Positions 48,730 through 59,559 are shown, counted from the stretch's first letter. The stretch: DNA of 64,000 nucleotides from Paguma larvata (GCA_030068075.1 CM057843.1:12604001-12668000); one strand, 5' to 3'. Numbers and translations: made by a program. Notes: generated by a model from the letters alone, not told the origin.

Positions 48730-48960
48730 TTAAGACCATAGGTTTGGTGTCAGGCCAGCTGTGGGACCCTGGGGCCGGGATCTTAACCATCACAAGCCTC
48801 GGTTTCCTCGCCTAAGAAATGAAGATGCTAACATCTGCCTTCTGGAGCTTGTCTGTGGATTAAATGCGATAACACTCGTGACTCTTCCTTGTACCTGCTT
48901 TTATTCCGCAGTGGTTGGGGTAATTACTATTATTATTATTATTACCCCATCATTATTTCC
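48730..48960 (+). mobile_element. MIR, nearly full length
   Basis: Forward MIR: 'gttaagaccataggtttggt', 'cctcggtttcctcgcctaag', 'ggattaaatgcgataacact', ending in an ATT microsatellite (48927-48945). Confidence 0.85.
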
Positions 48961-49067
48961 CCAGATGTCTCCAAGTCATTTCCCAGGATGCCTCTTCAAG
49001 CACACCTGGTCTGATCCCAACAAGCCTTTCTCCTCTGCTCTCTGCCAGAACTCTTAAAACTCCTCCC

Positions 49068-49289
49068 CAGGGTGCCTGTGACTCAGTTGGTTAAGTGTCC
49101 GACTTCAGCTCAGGTCACCATCTCACAGTTTGTGAGTTCAAAGCCCCACATCAGGCTCTGTGCTAACAGCTCAGAGACTGGAGCCTGCTTCAGATTCTGT
49201 GTCTCCCTCTCTCTCTGCCCCTCCCCGGCTCATGCTTTGTCTCTCAAAAATAAATAAAACATAAAAAACACTCTTAAAAAAAACACAAA
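49068..49289 (+). mobile_element. CAN-SINE
   Basis: Forward SINE with a target-site duplication aaa(c/t)tcctccc at 49057-49067 and 49290-49300. Confidence 0.93.
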
Positions 49290-49300
49290 AAATTCCTCCC

Positions 49301-50519
49301 TAAGTGGAGAGGTCCAGGGTAGCCGGAAGAAAACCGTGCAGACTCCCTCCCCTTGCTCTTCCTCTGGGATGCTCTGGGCGGCTCTTGCCAAAGAAAGCTG
49401 AACTAAGGCCCGTCATTAAAGGCCTCTACAGCACACTCGCCAACCTCCTACTTCCTTCTACAGTCTGGCTTCCCTAGGACCTGCCTCCATAAACCTCTCC
49501 CCATGCATCTGAAAACATTAGCATCGATGCTTTTCTTGGGACCAGTCACCTTGCTCTTCAGTGCTGTGGCTCATCTTGCTACCTGAATGTGGGCCTGCTT
49601 GCCTCTCTTTAAGACCCTCGATGGTAGACTGAGGAAGGTTGGGGTTTTCCTAGCTCACGCCCCCTCCCGCTCCCCAGCTAAGCTTGGGATGGGTGTCCCC
49701 TTGCCCAGAAATTTATTAGACAGCTCCCATACCATCCTTGTTTTGAGAAATATAATTACAAAACCAGAGATCACCTCCTTTTGGCCTAGGATTCTAGAGG
49801 CAAACCAGACCTTTGGAGGTCAACCGTGTATCTGAAATTAGGAAGCAGTTCTCTGCCATGACAAAGATTTTATAGGTAAAGAAACTGAGACCTAGGAACT
49901 CAGACCTAAGGAACTGGCCCACAGGTATGGAGGATACCTGACCATTGACTTTCCTCTAGGAAATATTTACTCCTGGCATTAGTCAATCCCTTCTGCCTTG
50001 TATGGAAGTCAGAACAGCCTTCCCACCCCCTGCCCCCACATTTAACATTGCAGCTGTCATCCAGAAGATGCATATTAAATATTAAATTATTAGTTCCTCC
50101 CCATCTAGCCACGCGGACCTTTTAGAGATGTAAATTTCTTTAATTTCTTTGACTCTGTGCCCTTTGGGCTAGCACAGTCTCGCACTACTGGCTGGGTGAG
50201 GGTTTGCTGCCTGCCCACCCCCCCCACCTCCACCCCCAGAGGCACGTGCATGGTGTAGGAGCTGTAGGTTCTTCATCTCTAGATTGTTCACGCCCGTAGA
50301 GCCCAGTGCTTTACACTTAACAGGTACTGGGTACGTTGTTTACTCTGCGTGTGGTTCCAGTTGGTTCTTGGGGAGGCTTTCTTCGAGGACTGGCCACGTG
50401 GAGCCTTTTGTATCTCAGTCTTCCCTTATTAGCTGCTTTTGGACTCTCCTCGTCATGGGAATAGGAATGAGATGTTACTTCTGAAATAAATCTATTTCTG
50501 ACTATTTAGTAATTTAGCT
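49301..50519. other. Unassigned DNA upstream of MED9
   Basis: No gene was recognised. A short reverse MIR piece ('gtaaagaaactgagacctag') lies at about 49875-49930. Confidence 0.45.
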
Positions 50520-51020
50520 GACCCGTCTTACACCCAAACCCACGCCAACCCGATGCGTCAAACGCCCTAAGCCTGGTAACCGCAACCCCGCCCCCGCCCC
50601 ATTGTCCCGCCCCATTGTCCCGCCCGCGCTGGTGCCCCGCCCACGCCCTAGTACGCACGCGCACGCTTTTCCTCCAGGTCCCGCCCCCCGCCCCACCGGC
50701 TCCTGGTGGTGACGTCTGCAATCCGCGACGCTTTCGGGGAGCTGACCGCTGGGGTCCCGCTGGCTGGCGGAGTCCCGAGCGCCATGGCGTCTGCCGGGGT
50801 GGCCTCCGGGCGGCAGGCCGAGGACGCGTTACCGCCGCCGGCCGAGCCGCCGCTGCCCGAGACGAAGCCGCTGCCGCCTTCGCAGCCGCCGCCTCCGGTC
50901 GCCGCGCCTCAGCCGCAGCAGTCGCCGGCGCCGAGGCCTCAGTCACCTGCCGGCGTGAAGGAGGAGGAGAATTACTCCTTTTTACCTTTGGTTCACAACA
51001 TCATCAAATGGTAAGAGCCC
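50520..51020 (+). promoter_or_regulatory. MED9: MED9 CpG-island promoter
   Basis: This is a GC- and CpG-dense stretch covering MED9 exon 1 and about 260 bp upstream. No TATA box is seen. Several GC boxes (CCCGCCC) lie at 50587-50645. A perfect 13-bp tandem duplication combines a GC box with ATTGT (50593-50605 and 50606-50618). A CG-rich NRF-1-like alternating stretch (acgcacgcgcacgc) lies near 50652-50665. This is typical of a housekeeping promoter with dispersed starts. The exact transcription start site cannot be read from the sequence. Confidence 0.8.
50784..51010 (+). CDS. MED9: MED9 coding exon 1 (Mediator complex subunit 9)
   Basis: This exon encodes residues 1-75 plus the first two bases of codon 76. 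MED9 is a small nuclear subunit of the middle module of Mediator, which links transcription factors to RNA polymerase II. The start lies in a good context (gccATGg). An in-frame upstream ATG at 50706 exists, but the 50784 ATG gives the expected MASAGVASG start and a total length (147 aa) close to the usual mammalian length of about 146. Residues 17-57 are rich in Pro, Gln and Ala and look disordered. Residues 59-75 ([17 protein letters not shown]) begin the conserved Med9 region. The exon ends at a consensus donor, tg|gtaagag at 51010/51011, leaving codon 76 split as TG|C (Cys). The exon lies in a CpG island. Seen directly: frame, start and donor. Function is known from the family. Identification is near certain because the exon 2 sequence completes the protein. 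Confidence 0.96.
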
Positions 51021-51037
51021 AAGAGACAACCGGTCAC

Positions 51038-51038
<1 letters not shown>

Positions 51039-51069
<31 letters not shown>
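51039..51069 (+). repeat. (CA)n microsatellite next to the MED9 donor
   Basis: About 15 AC dinucleotides begin 28 nt downstream of the exon 1 splice donor. CA repeats in this position are known binding sites for hnRNP L, so a modest effect on splicing is possible. It is also likely to be polymorphic in length. Confidence 0.95.
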
Positions 51070-51074
<5 letters not shown>

Positions 51075-51094
51075 ATCCCGCTTCTTTTCACCTG

Positions 51095-51375
51095 TTCAGA
51101 GCCTCAGAGGCCTAGGTGCTCTCGGGTACACCCCCATTTTACCGATGGGGAAACCCCCGGGGGAAGAGGACTTTCCCAAGACCACACCTAGTCGCACCGT
51201 GAGGTCAGCGAAAGTTTGAGCCGCGAGTAGACCTCGCGATGGCCAGGCGATTTCCTAAAAAAGAAGCCAGTCGAGAGACTGAATGCCCAGCCTTTCAAGT
51301 TTGCAGCCCAGTGATCTGGAGCAAGTCAGGTCTCTGAGCCTCCGTTTTGTCACCTGCGATACAGGAGTTAACACT
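51095..51375. mobile_element. Two MIR fragments in opposite orientations
   Basis: A reverse piece (51095-51230: 'ccccattttaccgatgggga') and a forward piece (51305-51375: 'gagcaagtcaggtctctgag') lie in the first part of the MED9 intron. Confidence 0.6.
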
Positions 51376-52527
51376 CTGGTTCTGTGTTTTCAACAAATCC
51401 CACAGATACGGGCCATCTTCCCTGCGTGGCCGCCGCTGGGTGCGGTGGGGTGTACACGGTAGAAGGGGGCCAACTTTTCACCCCGACATTGCTCACCGGT
51501 TTGGAGGGAAAAAAAGACATGAATGGGAATGACCCCTAATTGAAAGAGATTGGCGGGTCGATGACAGGAAACCTTAAAAGAAACAAAGACCCAAGTTGCC
51601 CTGTAGTACTGTGTTCTTACAGCGTGCCGAAGGTGGTGCTCTGTCATTCTGTCCGCCGGTCCAGCGGGAACTCAGCCCTGGTTTTCAAACCCACCCTGTA
51701 AAGGGAAAGAAAAACAAACAAAACCAAAAGGCTTCTGGATCCCCATGTTTGCCTACACTATTTTTGCCCTCGTGGTATGAAATCCACACGGCACTAGGGG
51801 TCAACGCGGCTAACAACGTACTCAGCCATTACAAACCGAAACAAGGCAAATCAAAGCAGAGTTCCCGTCGCAGTAACCTTCGGGCAGACATTAACGTGCT
51901 CTTGGATGTTTTGCTGAAATGGAACTGCTACGGACCACACGACAGTCCTGCTTGTCAGCGGCCCAGCGTCCTCTGAGTCTAGCCAGACTAGACGCAGGAC
52001 CAGACCGCTTTTCAAACAGCGGCAAAGCCTTCGTTCTCACGTTCGACCCTGCCTTCGCCCGGCTTCGGTTGGTGCGAACACATCGTTTATAGGGTGAGGC
52101 AGATTCTGGTCTGTTCTCCGTAGCCTGTGGTCCTCAAGTAGCAGCACCTCCAGGCGGCAGCGACGTGGCAGAGAAACACCAGTGCCGACACCCACGTCCC
52201 AGGGCAGTCCTGGGTTGTAGATGGGTTACCGATGAACCCAAATATATCGGTTTTAGGACAAATGAAAACACAAGATGTATACAGTCTCGGAGACAGTTCG
52301 GGGACCCCTGAGAGTATATTCCTGCACCCCAGGAGAGCAGTTGGGTTGGGCCCGCCTTACACATGGAGCAGTAAGGTGCGCTGGGAAGAACGTGGGCTTT
52401 GAAGTCAGAGAGTCTTGGACTCAAACCCACATACTGATGTTTGCTTGCTTTGGAATCTTTGTAAATATGTAACCTTTCCAGGCCTTAGTTCGTATCTCTA
52501 CCACCTAAATAATAAGAATGGATCTCA

Positions 52528-53159
52528 GGGCGCCTGGGGGGCTCAGTCTGTTAAGCTTCTGTAAGGGTCGAGACCCCAAATGCCCAAGAACAGGACAGTC
52601 CAGACGCCGAGGCTGCAAAAGCATAGGAGATTTATTAGCTAGCTCGAGCTAGGGTCCAGACCCAGAGCACCAGCGCAATGTCTCCTTTAGGGTGAGGACC
52701 CCGCTCTAGGGATTCAGTTCTCTTTTTATAACCTTGTAGGGTTACATGAGCTGTCTCTGCCCCTTCTCTTTGTTGTTTGAGTCCGGATGGCCGTGTCTTC
52801 TTCCGATTGGCTCCTTTAAGTCCGGGGCTTTTCAGTTCGGGGCTTCTGTGTTGGTCTCATGAGGCGGGTCAAACCAGCTATCGCGGAGAAACAGAAACTC
52901 CAGGGGGTACAGGAAACAGAAACAAAAAACCTTTTGGCCTTTATCACAGGAACAAAAACCTTTTGGCCTCCATCACTTCCGACTTTGGCTCAGGTCATGA
53001 TCTCCTGGTTCAGGCCCCGCGTCAGCCTCTGTGCCGACAGCTCAGAGCCCGGAGCCTGCCCCGGATTCTGTGTCTCCCTCTCTCTCTGCCACTCCTCCAC
53101 TTGCTCTCTGTCTCTCTCTCAAAAAAAAAAAAAAAACATTTAAGAAATTAAGAAAAAAA
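52528..53159 (+). mobile_element. CAN-SINE interrupted by a solo LTR
   Basis: The SINE head (52528-52559) and body (52976-53159) are separated by an LTR. The SINE itself has a 14-bp target-site duplication with one change (52514-52527 aagaatggatctca; 53160-53173 aagaatggacctca). Confidence 0.94.
52560..52975 (-). mobile_element. Solo ERV1/gammaretrovirus-like LTR (B)
   Basis: A 416-bp LTR bounded by TG...CA, with an exact 4-bp target-site duplication cttc (52556-52559 and 52976-52979), typical of this retroviral class. Read on the minus strand it shows a tandem duplication at the start of U3 (two copies of a phrase around 'ccaaaaggtttttgttcctg'), a 'ggttataaaaagaga' TATA region (52724-52738 on +) and an AATAAA signal (52629-52635 region on +). 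No internal genes remain. Confidence 0.92.
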
Positions 53160-53989
53160 AAGAATGGACCTCAAAGAGCGGGTTCAGATTACAGCTTCCC
53201 AGTGTACGGGCTAGGCGATCCTAGCTTCTCTGAGTCTCTTGCGAAACGGGATGACGTACTTGGATCATAAGACTGTTGTCAGGTACACTCACGAGCAGCG
53301 GTCTGTGGGACATGGGGCGCCGACCATGTGTGTTGATATCTGTGCCCTCTGAAAGGACAGCGAAGAGTGTTTTCGTCTCGAACATAAAACCAAAAAGGAC
53401 AGGAGAGGAGACAGTTATCGCAAAACAGATGGCCAACAGCACATCCGTCCATCAGCCCCAGGAGGCATCCAGGAGCAGCTGCCTCTGACCACGGCTTCCC
53501 CCCGAGTCTCAGGAATCGGCGGGTCCAGGCTCCTCCTGGAGACAGGGGCAGGAGAACTGTGACCAGGAGGGGTGCTTAAGGTCTGTTATGAATCAGGTCG
53601 CATAGCTCCCTTCCCCACTCCAAGCAGACCGGGGCCTGCCCTTCCGTCTTGGCAGACAGAGGGTTACTCTCCCCCAGGATTTATCTTTGAGGAAAAGCCA
53701 GAGCGTCTCCGGACTGGGGACCACCAGGCCCGTGGCAGGAGTTGGAGAAAGGGGGCCGATCCTGACAAGAGGGACTAAGAGAAAGCTGGCACGCTGAATA
53801 CGGAGACCCAGCCCTAGCTTTCTTTCCTGACCTGGCTTCAAGACTGGCGGCCAGAGAGACAGAGACCCCTCCCCTGGGGTGTCTGACCAGCCCCAAAGAA
53901 AAGACACTGGGGGCTTCTCAAGAAAGAACTTAGTTCATTTAAGAAAGTAGAAAAAGCATCAGCCCTGCTAAGAGCATGTACTAAGCCTT

Positions 53990-54020
53990 TTGGTGTTTTA
54001 GTCTTTTTTTTTTTTTTTTA
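53990..54020. repeat. Poly-T tract
   Basis: A run of about 17 T ends at 54019. It may be the tail of an unrecognised antisense retroposon. Confidence 0.7.
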
Positions 54021-54899
54021 ATATTCTCCGTTATTTATTCACAGCCTGCTTTTCACTAGCAATATAAAATATGTTTTCAGCTTCCCCGTCGCCGTCTGAT
54101 GCAAGTCCAAACCAACACTTTCTTTCTCACAGGATCACCTCTGTTTCTTCTTTCGTTTCGTATGGCGAAAGCAGCGTCTTAAGCACATAATCCAAATGGC
54201 ATTTTACTCTTAACTATGTGGCTGGGCAGACAAGGTCACCACGCAGGCGAAGAAAAGCCCTAGCAAAAAATAGGACAGAACAGAAGAGCAAAAATCCGCT
54301 TGGAGGAAAATGACGCAGAGACGGAAAGGTGCTATCACCGTGAAAAAAAAGCTGGGGTGGGATTTTACATGCGTGGAGGCCTGCGTTTGGGTCCTTGGGC
54401 TAACGAGGAAAGGAGACCGGCTGTGCTCGAGTCGGGAAGGGAGCGGGGCCTTGGGAGGCTGGAGGAGTCAGAAGGCTGGTCAGGGTTGATGCCGGTGCCG
54501 AGTCCGAAGTTACGAAAGGGAGGAGGAGTGGCGGAGGAAGGGCACAGGGCAGGGACGGGATGGGGCAGCCTGGGGGGGCGGGCAGGGAGAACTGGGGAGC
54601 CGGGCAGAGCCAGCCCAGCGCACCCGGCTTGCCGAGGACCGCACAGGCCGCGAGGAGGCAGCCTCTGGGGCTGGTGGGACCTCCCCACCGTGGAGCCTTC
54701 GATTGGTGCCCGAGATGGAGGCGGCCCCTCCGCCTGGAAGTCAGTGAGGACGTCACGCTCGCCCTTGATCTCTTCCTGCCCTGTAGCTTCCCAGGCGCCC
54801 TTTTATTCCGCATTCACCCCTTCCCCAGGAGGCGAATAAGAAAGAAGCTGAAGTGAGTCTGGCCCTTCTCTTCTGGGAAAGAATTCAGAGCATCGCATC

Positions 54900-55210
54900 A
54901 TCAGGTTTTAGGAACTTTAGTCACAGTTGCAAATTCAGAATCGTGTAAAGCGAAATTCCCTCGCCAATCCCAACTGCTTAGTATTTTGAGCATCCTTCGG
55001 GAACTATCTATGCATGTCTCTTAAAAAATTTCTGGCGATCGACTACTTTGTTTGGCACGTCCTAGTCTGTCTCGGTCCCGTCGGCACTCTCACACGCGAA
55101 GGTCTTCCTCCGTTAGGTGGCCACGCAGTCAGTTACGTAACCCGCCTTCTGTTCACGGACACGCGCGTGGTTTTCTGGCTATTGCTGTTGCCGGCCGCGC
55201 TGGGGTAACC
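54900..55210 (-). mobile_element. Possible old antisense L1 (tentative)
   Basis: Phrases such as 'gagcatccttcgggaactat' and 'tggctattgctgttgccggc' resemble heavily diverged antisense L1 ORF2 text. Confidence 0.3.
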
Positions 55211-55423
55211 TTTGAATTGGAGTAAGTTGATGAGGAGGTGGGGGAGTGGCCAGAGTGGAGGGTCCAGGCATTTTTCATCTTCACGGCCGTTGCTAAATGA
55301 CGACGACAAATCCTCTTTGCCGTTTCTCCCAGAACGCAGTCCTGTAGATCGGACTGCTTCGATTAACCCGAGATGGCCCAGAAATCTGCCACCCAGAAAG
55401 TAGTTTTTAAAGATTACAGTTGT

Positions 55424-55644
55424 TGGGGCGCCTGGGTGGCTTAATGGGTTGTGTCCGATTTCGGCTCAGGTCATGATCTCACAGTTCATGGGTTTGAGTC
55501 CCGCATTGGGCTGTGCTGACAGCTCAGAGCCTGGAGCCTGCTTCTGATTCTGTGTCTCCTCTCTCTCCGCCCCTCCCCTACTTGCACTCTCTCTCTCTCT
55601 CTCAAAAATAAATAAATGTTTAAAAAAAAAAACCCAACAAGAAC
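55424..55644 (+). mobile_element. CAN-SINE (first of two in a row)
   Basis: Full-length forward SINE. The left flank is 'gattacagttgt' (55412-55423) and the right flank is 'atctacagttgta' (55651-55663). Confidence 0.93.
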
Positions 55645-55662
55645 AAAAAAATCTACAGTTGT

Positions 55663-55857
55663 AGGAGCACCTAGGTGACTCAGTGGGCTCTTGATTTCGG
55701 CTTAGGTCATGATCTCACGGTTCTCGAGTTCGAGACCCTGAGTCCAGCTCTGCGCTGACAGCATAGAGCCTGCTTGCGGTTTTCTCTCTCTCTCCTGCCT
55801 TTACCCCTCCCCCATTCTCTCTCAAAATAAATAAATAAACTTAAAAAAATAAATAAA
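55663..55857 (+). mobile_element. CAN-SINE (second of two in a row)
   Basis: Forward, more diverged SINE starting right after 'ctacagttgt' and followed by 'aattacagttgta' (55858-55870), then again 'tttcagttgtag' (about 55879-55890). Confidence 0.92.
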
Positions 55858-56039
55858 AATTACAGTTGTAAAAAAAATTTCAGTTGTAGTCATATCAAAG
55901 AGCACCCATAGATACAAACTGGCAAGTGAGCATCTCCCTCCCCTCCTGCTACCCCCCCCTTCCCGGTCCCCGGACCGCCCTGTCCTCCGTTTCATGATTA
56001 GGCCGTCATTTCTTGCAATTGTTCCCTGCTCAAGGACAC

Positions 56040-56650
56040 TTTCGTCGCTGCTGGCATTTTGCTGTTGCGGTCAGGGCTGCCCTGACCCTCTCTGTAAATG
56101 CCGTCTTGTAAACTCTTGACAGCCTCCCGAGTGAACTTCTAGCAGAGGGATATGTGAATTTAACATTTCAGTCGCTGGTAGCGACTTCAGAAGGAGTGCG
56201 CCAGTGCAGGCTTCACCGGGGCTGTAGCGTGTCTCCTCCCCCATGGCCCTGCCGTCACCATTCCACTTTTCACCTGGGGCTGATCTGCTCGGTCAGAGAC
56301 GATGTTGTAGCGACCTGTGTCTGGTTCTGCCACATAAAGCGTATTTTTGTGTGCAACTTTTTATGTCACTTGTATTTTTTCCCTGTAAACTGCCCATTTT
56401 CTATTAGCTCGTTCCTCTTTTAATGAACTCTGTACAGCGAGGAAGGTACCCTCTGTCTGTCAAGTGTATTATAAATATTTCCCCCTAAGTGGTTGCTTTT
56501 CTTTTGCCTTTGTTCCTGGTTTTGGTTTGTTTGTTTGTTTTTGTCATTCGAAACCATACATTTTACGTGGGCAGCTTTGTTCAGCTTCACCTTCATGGCT
56601 TCTGAACTTTGGTCCTCCCATTCCCATAAGATGATAAATATTGATCCCTT
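56040..56650 (-). mobile_element. Old L1 ORF2 fragment, antisense
   Basis: Antisense L1 order: 'gtgaacttctagcagaggga', 'gcaactttttatgtcacttg', 'taaactgcccattttctatt', 'ctgtctgtcaagtgtattat', 'accttcatggcttctgaact'. Confidence 0.65.
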
Positions 56651-57175
56651 CTTCCTGGGACTTTGATGGTTTCATTTTTTACTTTCAGTTCTGTGAGTAT
56701 TATTTCGATGGAAAGCTTCTGGAGTTTATTTTGATGGGAAGAAGGGGGCCCTGCTTTTTCTCCGTGAGCCGCATCTTCCCACTACCCGTGCTGAATCCTC
56801 CTTGTTTTCTCTTCTCGAGTCACCGCCGCCTTCCCCGTACCCTGACTCCCCGTGTGTTTCACGGTCTCCTTCTGGACATTCCGTTCTCCTCCAGCACCAG
56901 GCCGTTTTACTTCTTAAATCTTCACGGCACGTTTAGTGACCTCTGCAGGCTGCTCTGCCCTCTCTCCTTTCTCGGCGGCATTTACCCAGAGCACCTTGAC
57001 CTCCCCTGGCCTGTTCCTGTAGCCATCTGAGATGCTAGGAAGGGCGGAGACGCCGAGAGTTGTCAGTGGAACGTTGAGGCTTGAATCTGTCCCTTTCCCT
57101 CCAAGCCGATCGATAACACTCCTGGTCCAGGTCTTCTGACCTCAGTTTTGGATCTTACAGTCACTTCTTAAATTT

Positions 57176-57392
57176 TATTTTAATGTTTATTGTTTTTTTT
57201 TGGAGAGAGAGACAGAGCATGAGAGGGGGAGGGGCGGAGAGAGAGAGAGGGAGACACAGAATCCAAAGCGGGCTCCATCCAGGCTCTGAGCTGTCAGCAC
57301 GGAGCCTGACACGGGGCTCGAACTCACGAACTGTGAGACCACAACTTGGGCCGAAGTTGGACATTTGACCGACTGAGCCTCCCAGGTGCCCC
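57176..57392 (-). mobile_element. CAN-SINE
   Basis: Reverse SINE. Flanks 'agtcacttcttaaatt' and 'agtctcttcttaatta' look like a diverged target-site duplication. Confidence 0.92.
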
Positions 57393-58339
57393 CTGGGTCT
57401 GACTTAGTCTCTTCTTAATTAGTTTCTTTGCCTTTATCCTCTCCTGTCTCCAGTTCATCCTATATACACGTTATCAGGTTAATTTTTCTCTGCTCAAAAG
57501 TCTCTTCCCATACTGTCCTTCCCAACTGGTAGCACTCCATTCAGGGATCCGTGTGGACCCTCTTCGGAGGCCCGCCTGGACCACGCAACAGAGAGCCCAG
57601 AGCCCCAGCGCCTCTGGCTGCATGGAGTCATCCAGCCTCTCTGCAAGAGTCCCCTCCTGCCCTGTCTCGTCCCCGGGAAGTGCCACGGATGCTCATGGAC
57701 CTGCTCCGAGGCCACGTCCCGCACCGGGGGAGCCCCTGCGTCTGGTCTCCCTGGCTGGGGTGCACCCTGCCTGGCGCCGGAGAGGGGCTGCAGGGGCTCG
57801 CGGCCCTCCTGCCGCCTGCCCTGTAGCTGGATGAATAATTAAAACTACACATTTGTGTTAATTTCAAAGAACGAGGAAAGGGGAAAGAGAAATGTCATTT
57901 TTATGCCAGTAAGAAATGTCAGCGCTCCCAACTCTTGGAGACCTTTCCTGTTACGTATAGAAATCGCATTCTAGAAGTACATGTCGACCCAGGAGGAATA
58001 AAACGAGGCTCGTTGGGCCAGGGAAACTTCATTTCTTTTCCCCCTCAAACTTGCCGAATCTAATCTAAGTCCAGAACCAAGTGTCCCAGCCTAGGAATTC
58101 CCAATGCCATTGTCATGCCTTGCCCCGGCGGCTGCGGCTCAGCTAGGCAGAGCATTCTATCAACACAGGTACTTAAACATTTTTCTTTAGTTGAATTTTT
58201 TAGGTCCTTACAATGTTCTAGGCCGCTGGGTAGGTACAAGGGGCACCATCTGTGACAGCGCAGAAGTAGTTTAAGTGACGAGGACACAGCGCTGTCCTTT
58301 TCGTCTGCCCCCGGGCCCGTATCGCTGAAAGCCAGTCCC

Positions 58340-58620
58340 TTTGTTGTCGAGGCAGGTCAGCAAGACCTCAGAGCCCGGCGGGCCCACTCTCGCGGAGACG
58401 GGGCGCCCCCGGCCTACTTCTTCGTGTGCGAGGCCTGTTCGCATCGGCGCGGCCCTCCCTGCCGGCTGGGGCCCGGCCCCGGTCCCGCGGGAGGCGGCCC
58501 CCACGGCGGTGGAGAAGTCCGGGCAAGGACCACCCCCCCCCCCCCCCCCCCCCCGCCCCCGGCTCCACGGGGCGCGTCTGTGCTCCTGCGGCCGGAGCCC
58601 TCTCCGCCCTTCCCCTCTCC
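58340..58620. promoter_or_regulatory. Intragenic CpG-dense patch in MED9 intron (possible orphan CpG island)
   Basis: High G+C and many CpG dinucleotides, with a C homopolymer of 22 at 58533-58554. It could mark an internal promoter or enhancer. No exon, TATA box or splice-linked frame was recognised, so the regulatory role is inference. Confidence 0.4.
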
Positions 58621-59559
58621 TGCAGCCAAATCCCAGGGAAGAGGGTGAGCCCCCGGATGGGGACTGCGTGCAGCCCGTTTGGAGGAATGACTTCTGGGCC
58701 AGCTTGCAAGCCCGTTCCCTCCTCTGCCACTTCACCTCCGCTCACTCAGCGTAACTCAGCCGGGGCCCTGCCTGCGACGCAGACGGCGCAGGGGGGCGTT
58801 TTCGCGGAGTCTGGGGAAGAGGGGGAAGTTGGGCCTGGAGGGGTCACAGGGTGCCTGTGGCTGGCCCCGTGAAGCCCCCTTCAAGTGCAAACTTGCCTGG
58901 CAGGTGTTGTCCGGGAGACTTTGAGGTCAGACTTGGGTTTTGTCAAGGTGCGCGGGGCAAAGGGTTTCAGGAGGAGGAGAGGTCCGAGGCCTGGAAGGGT
59001 CTGGAAATTGGTGCGGGCGAGAGGAGGAGGCACGGGGAGGGGGGAGGGGTGGGCAGGATTGGAGGCTGGGGGCACGTGGACCCACGTGTGGGGCGCAGCG
59101 CTCCCGCCCAGCGCCCTCCATCTGAGATGCGGCCTGCTGAGGAGGCAGGGGTCCACTCTGGACGTCGGCAGGTCCCCCCGGACTCCAGGGAGGAAACCCG
59201 TGGGGACTGTTGCGCAGCGGTCCTGAAATGCGGGAAGGAGGGCAGCCTGGGAGTTGTCGGCCTCTGAGGAGGTGGGAGCGGATGAACGCGTTCTGGGCCG
59301 TTCTGTAGAGCCGTGTCTTTTTCAAACTTCTCTTAGCAGCAGAACCTTTTGTGGCCCCTCCCTAAAGGCAGCCGTTTTCACAAGCGTGATCCTGTGGGCA
59401 GAGAAGAGCGCGGGTAGGAGGTTCAGAGCCCCTCGTAGGCGCCGGCAGAGCCGGAGCAGAGAAATACCAACGGCTGCCGGCCGTGTAATGGCATTGCTGA
59501 CGGTGTGAGGGACAAGTGTGTCCACCGTCACAGCACAGTGTTTTCGGAGGACATTTCGG

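Larger units (their letters stand above)
52375..53275 (+). mobile_element. MIR split by a SINE
   Basis: The MIR left part ('gggctttgaagtcagagagt', 'aatatgtaacctttccaggc') runs to 52527. MIR-like sequence resumes after 53173 ('ttctctgagtctcttgcgaa', 'tggatcataagactgttgtc'). The SINE at 52528-53159 lies between. The right part could be a second MIR. Confidence 0.65.

Noticed and set aside
49072..49257. Short frames with MAQSVERLTSAQVMIS-type products, here and at many other SINEs
   Set aside because: These are the translated CAN-SINE consensus in one or another frame, a known source of false gene calls in carnivores.
50506..50946. 146-codon minus-strand frame over the MED9 promoter, as a divergent gene
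   Set aside because: It is the antisense shadow of the Pro/Ala-rich MED9 exon 1 and CpG island, with no independent support.
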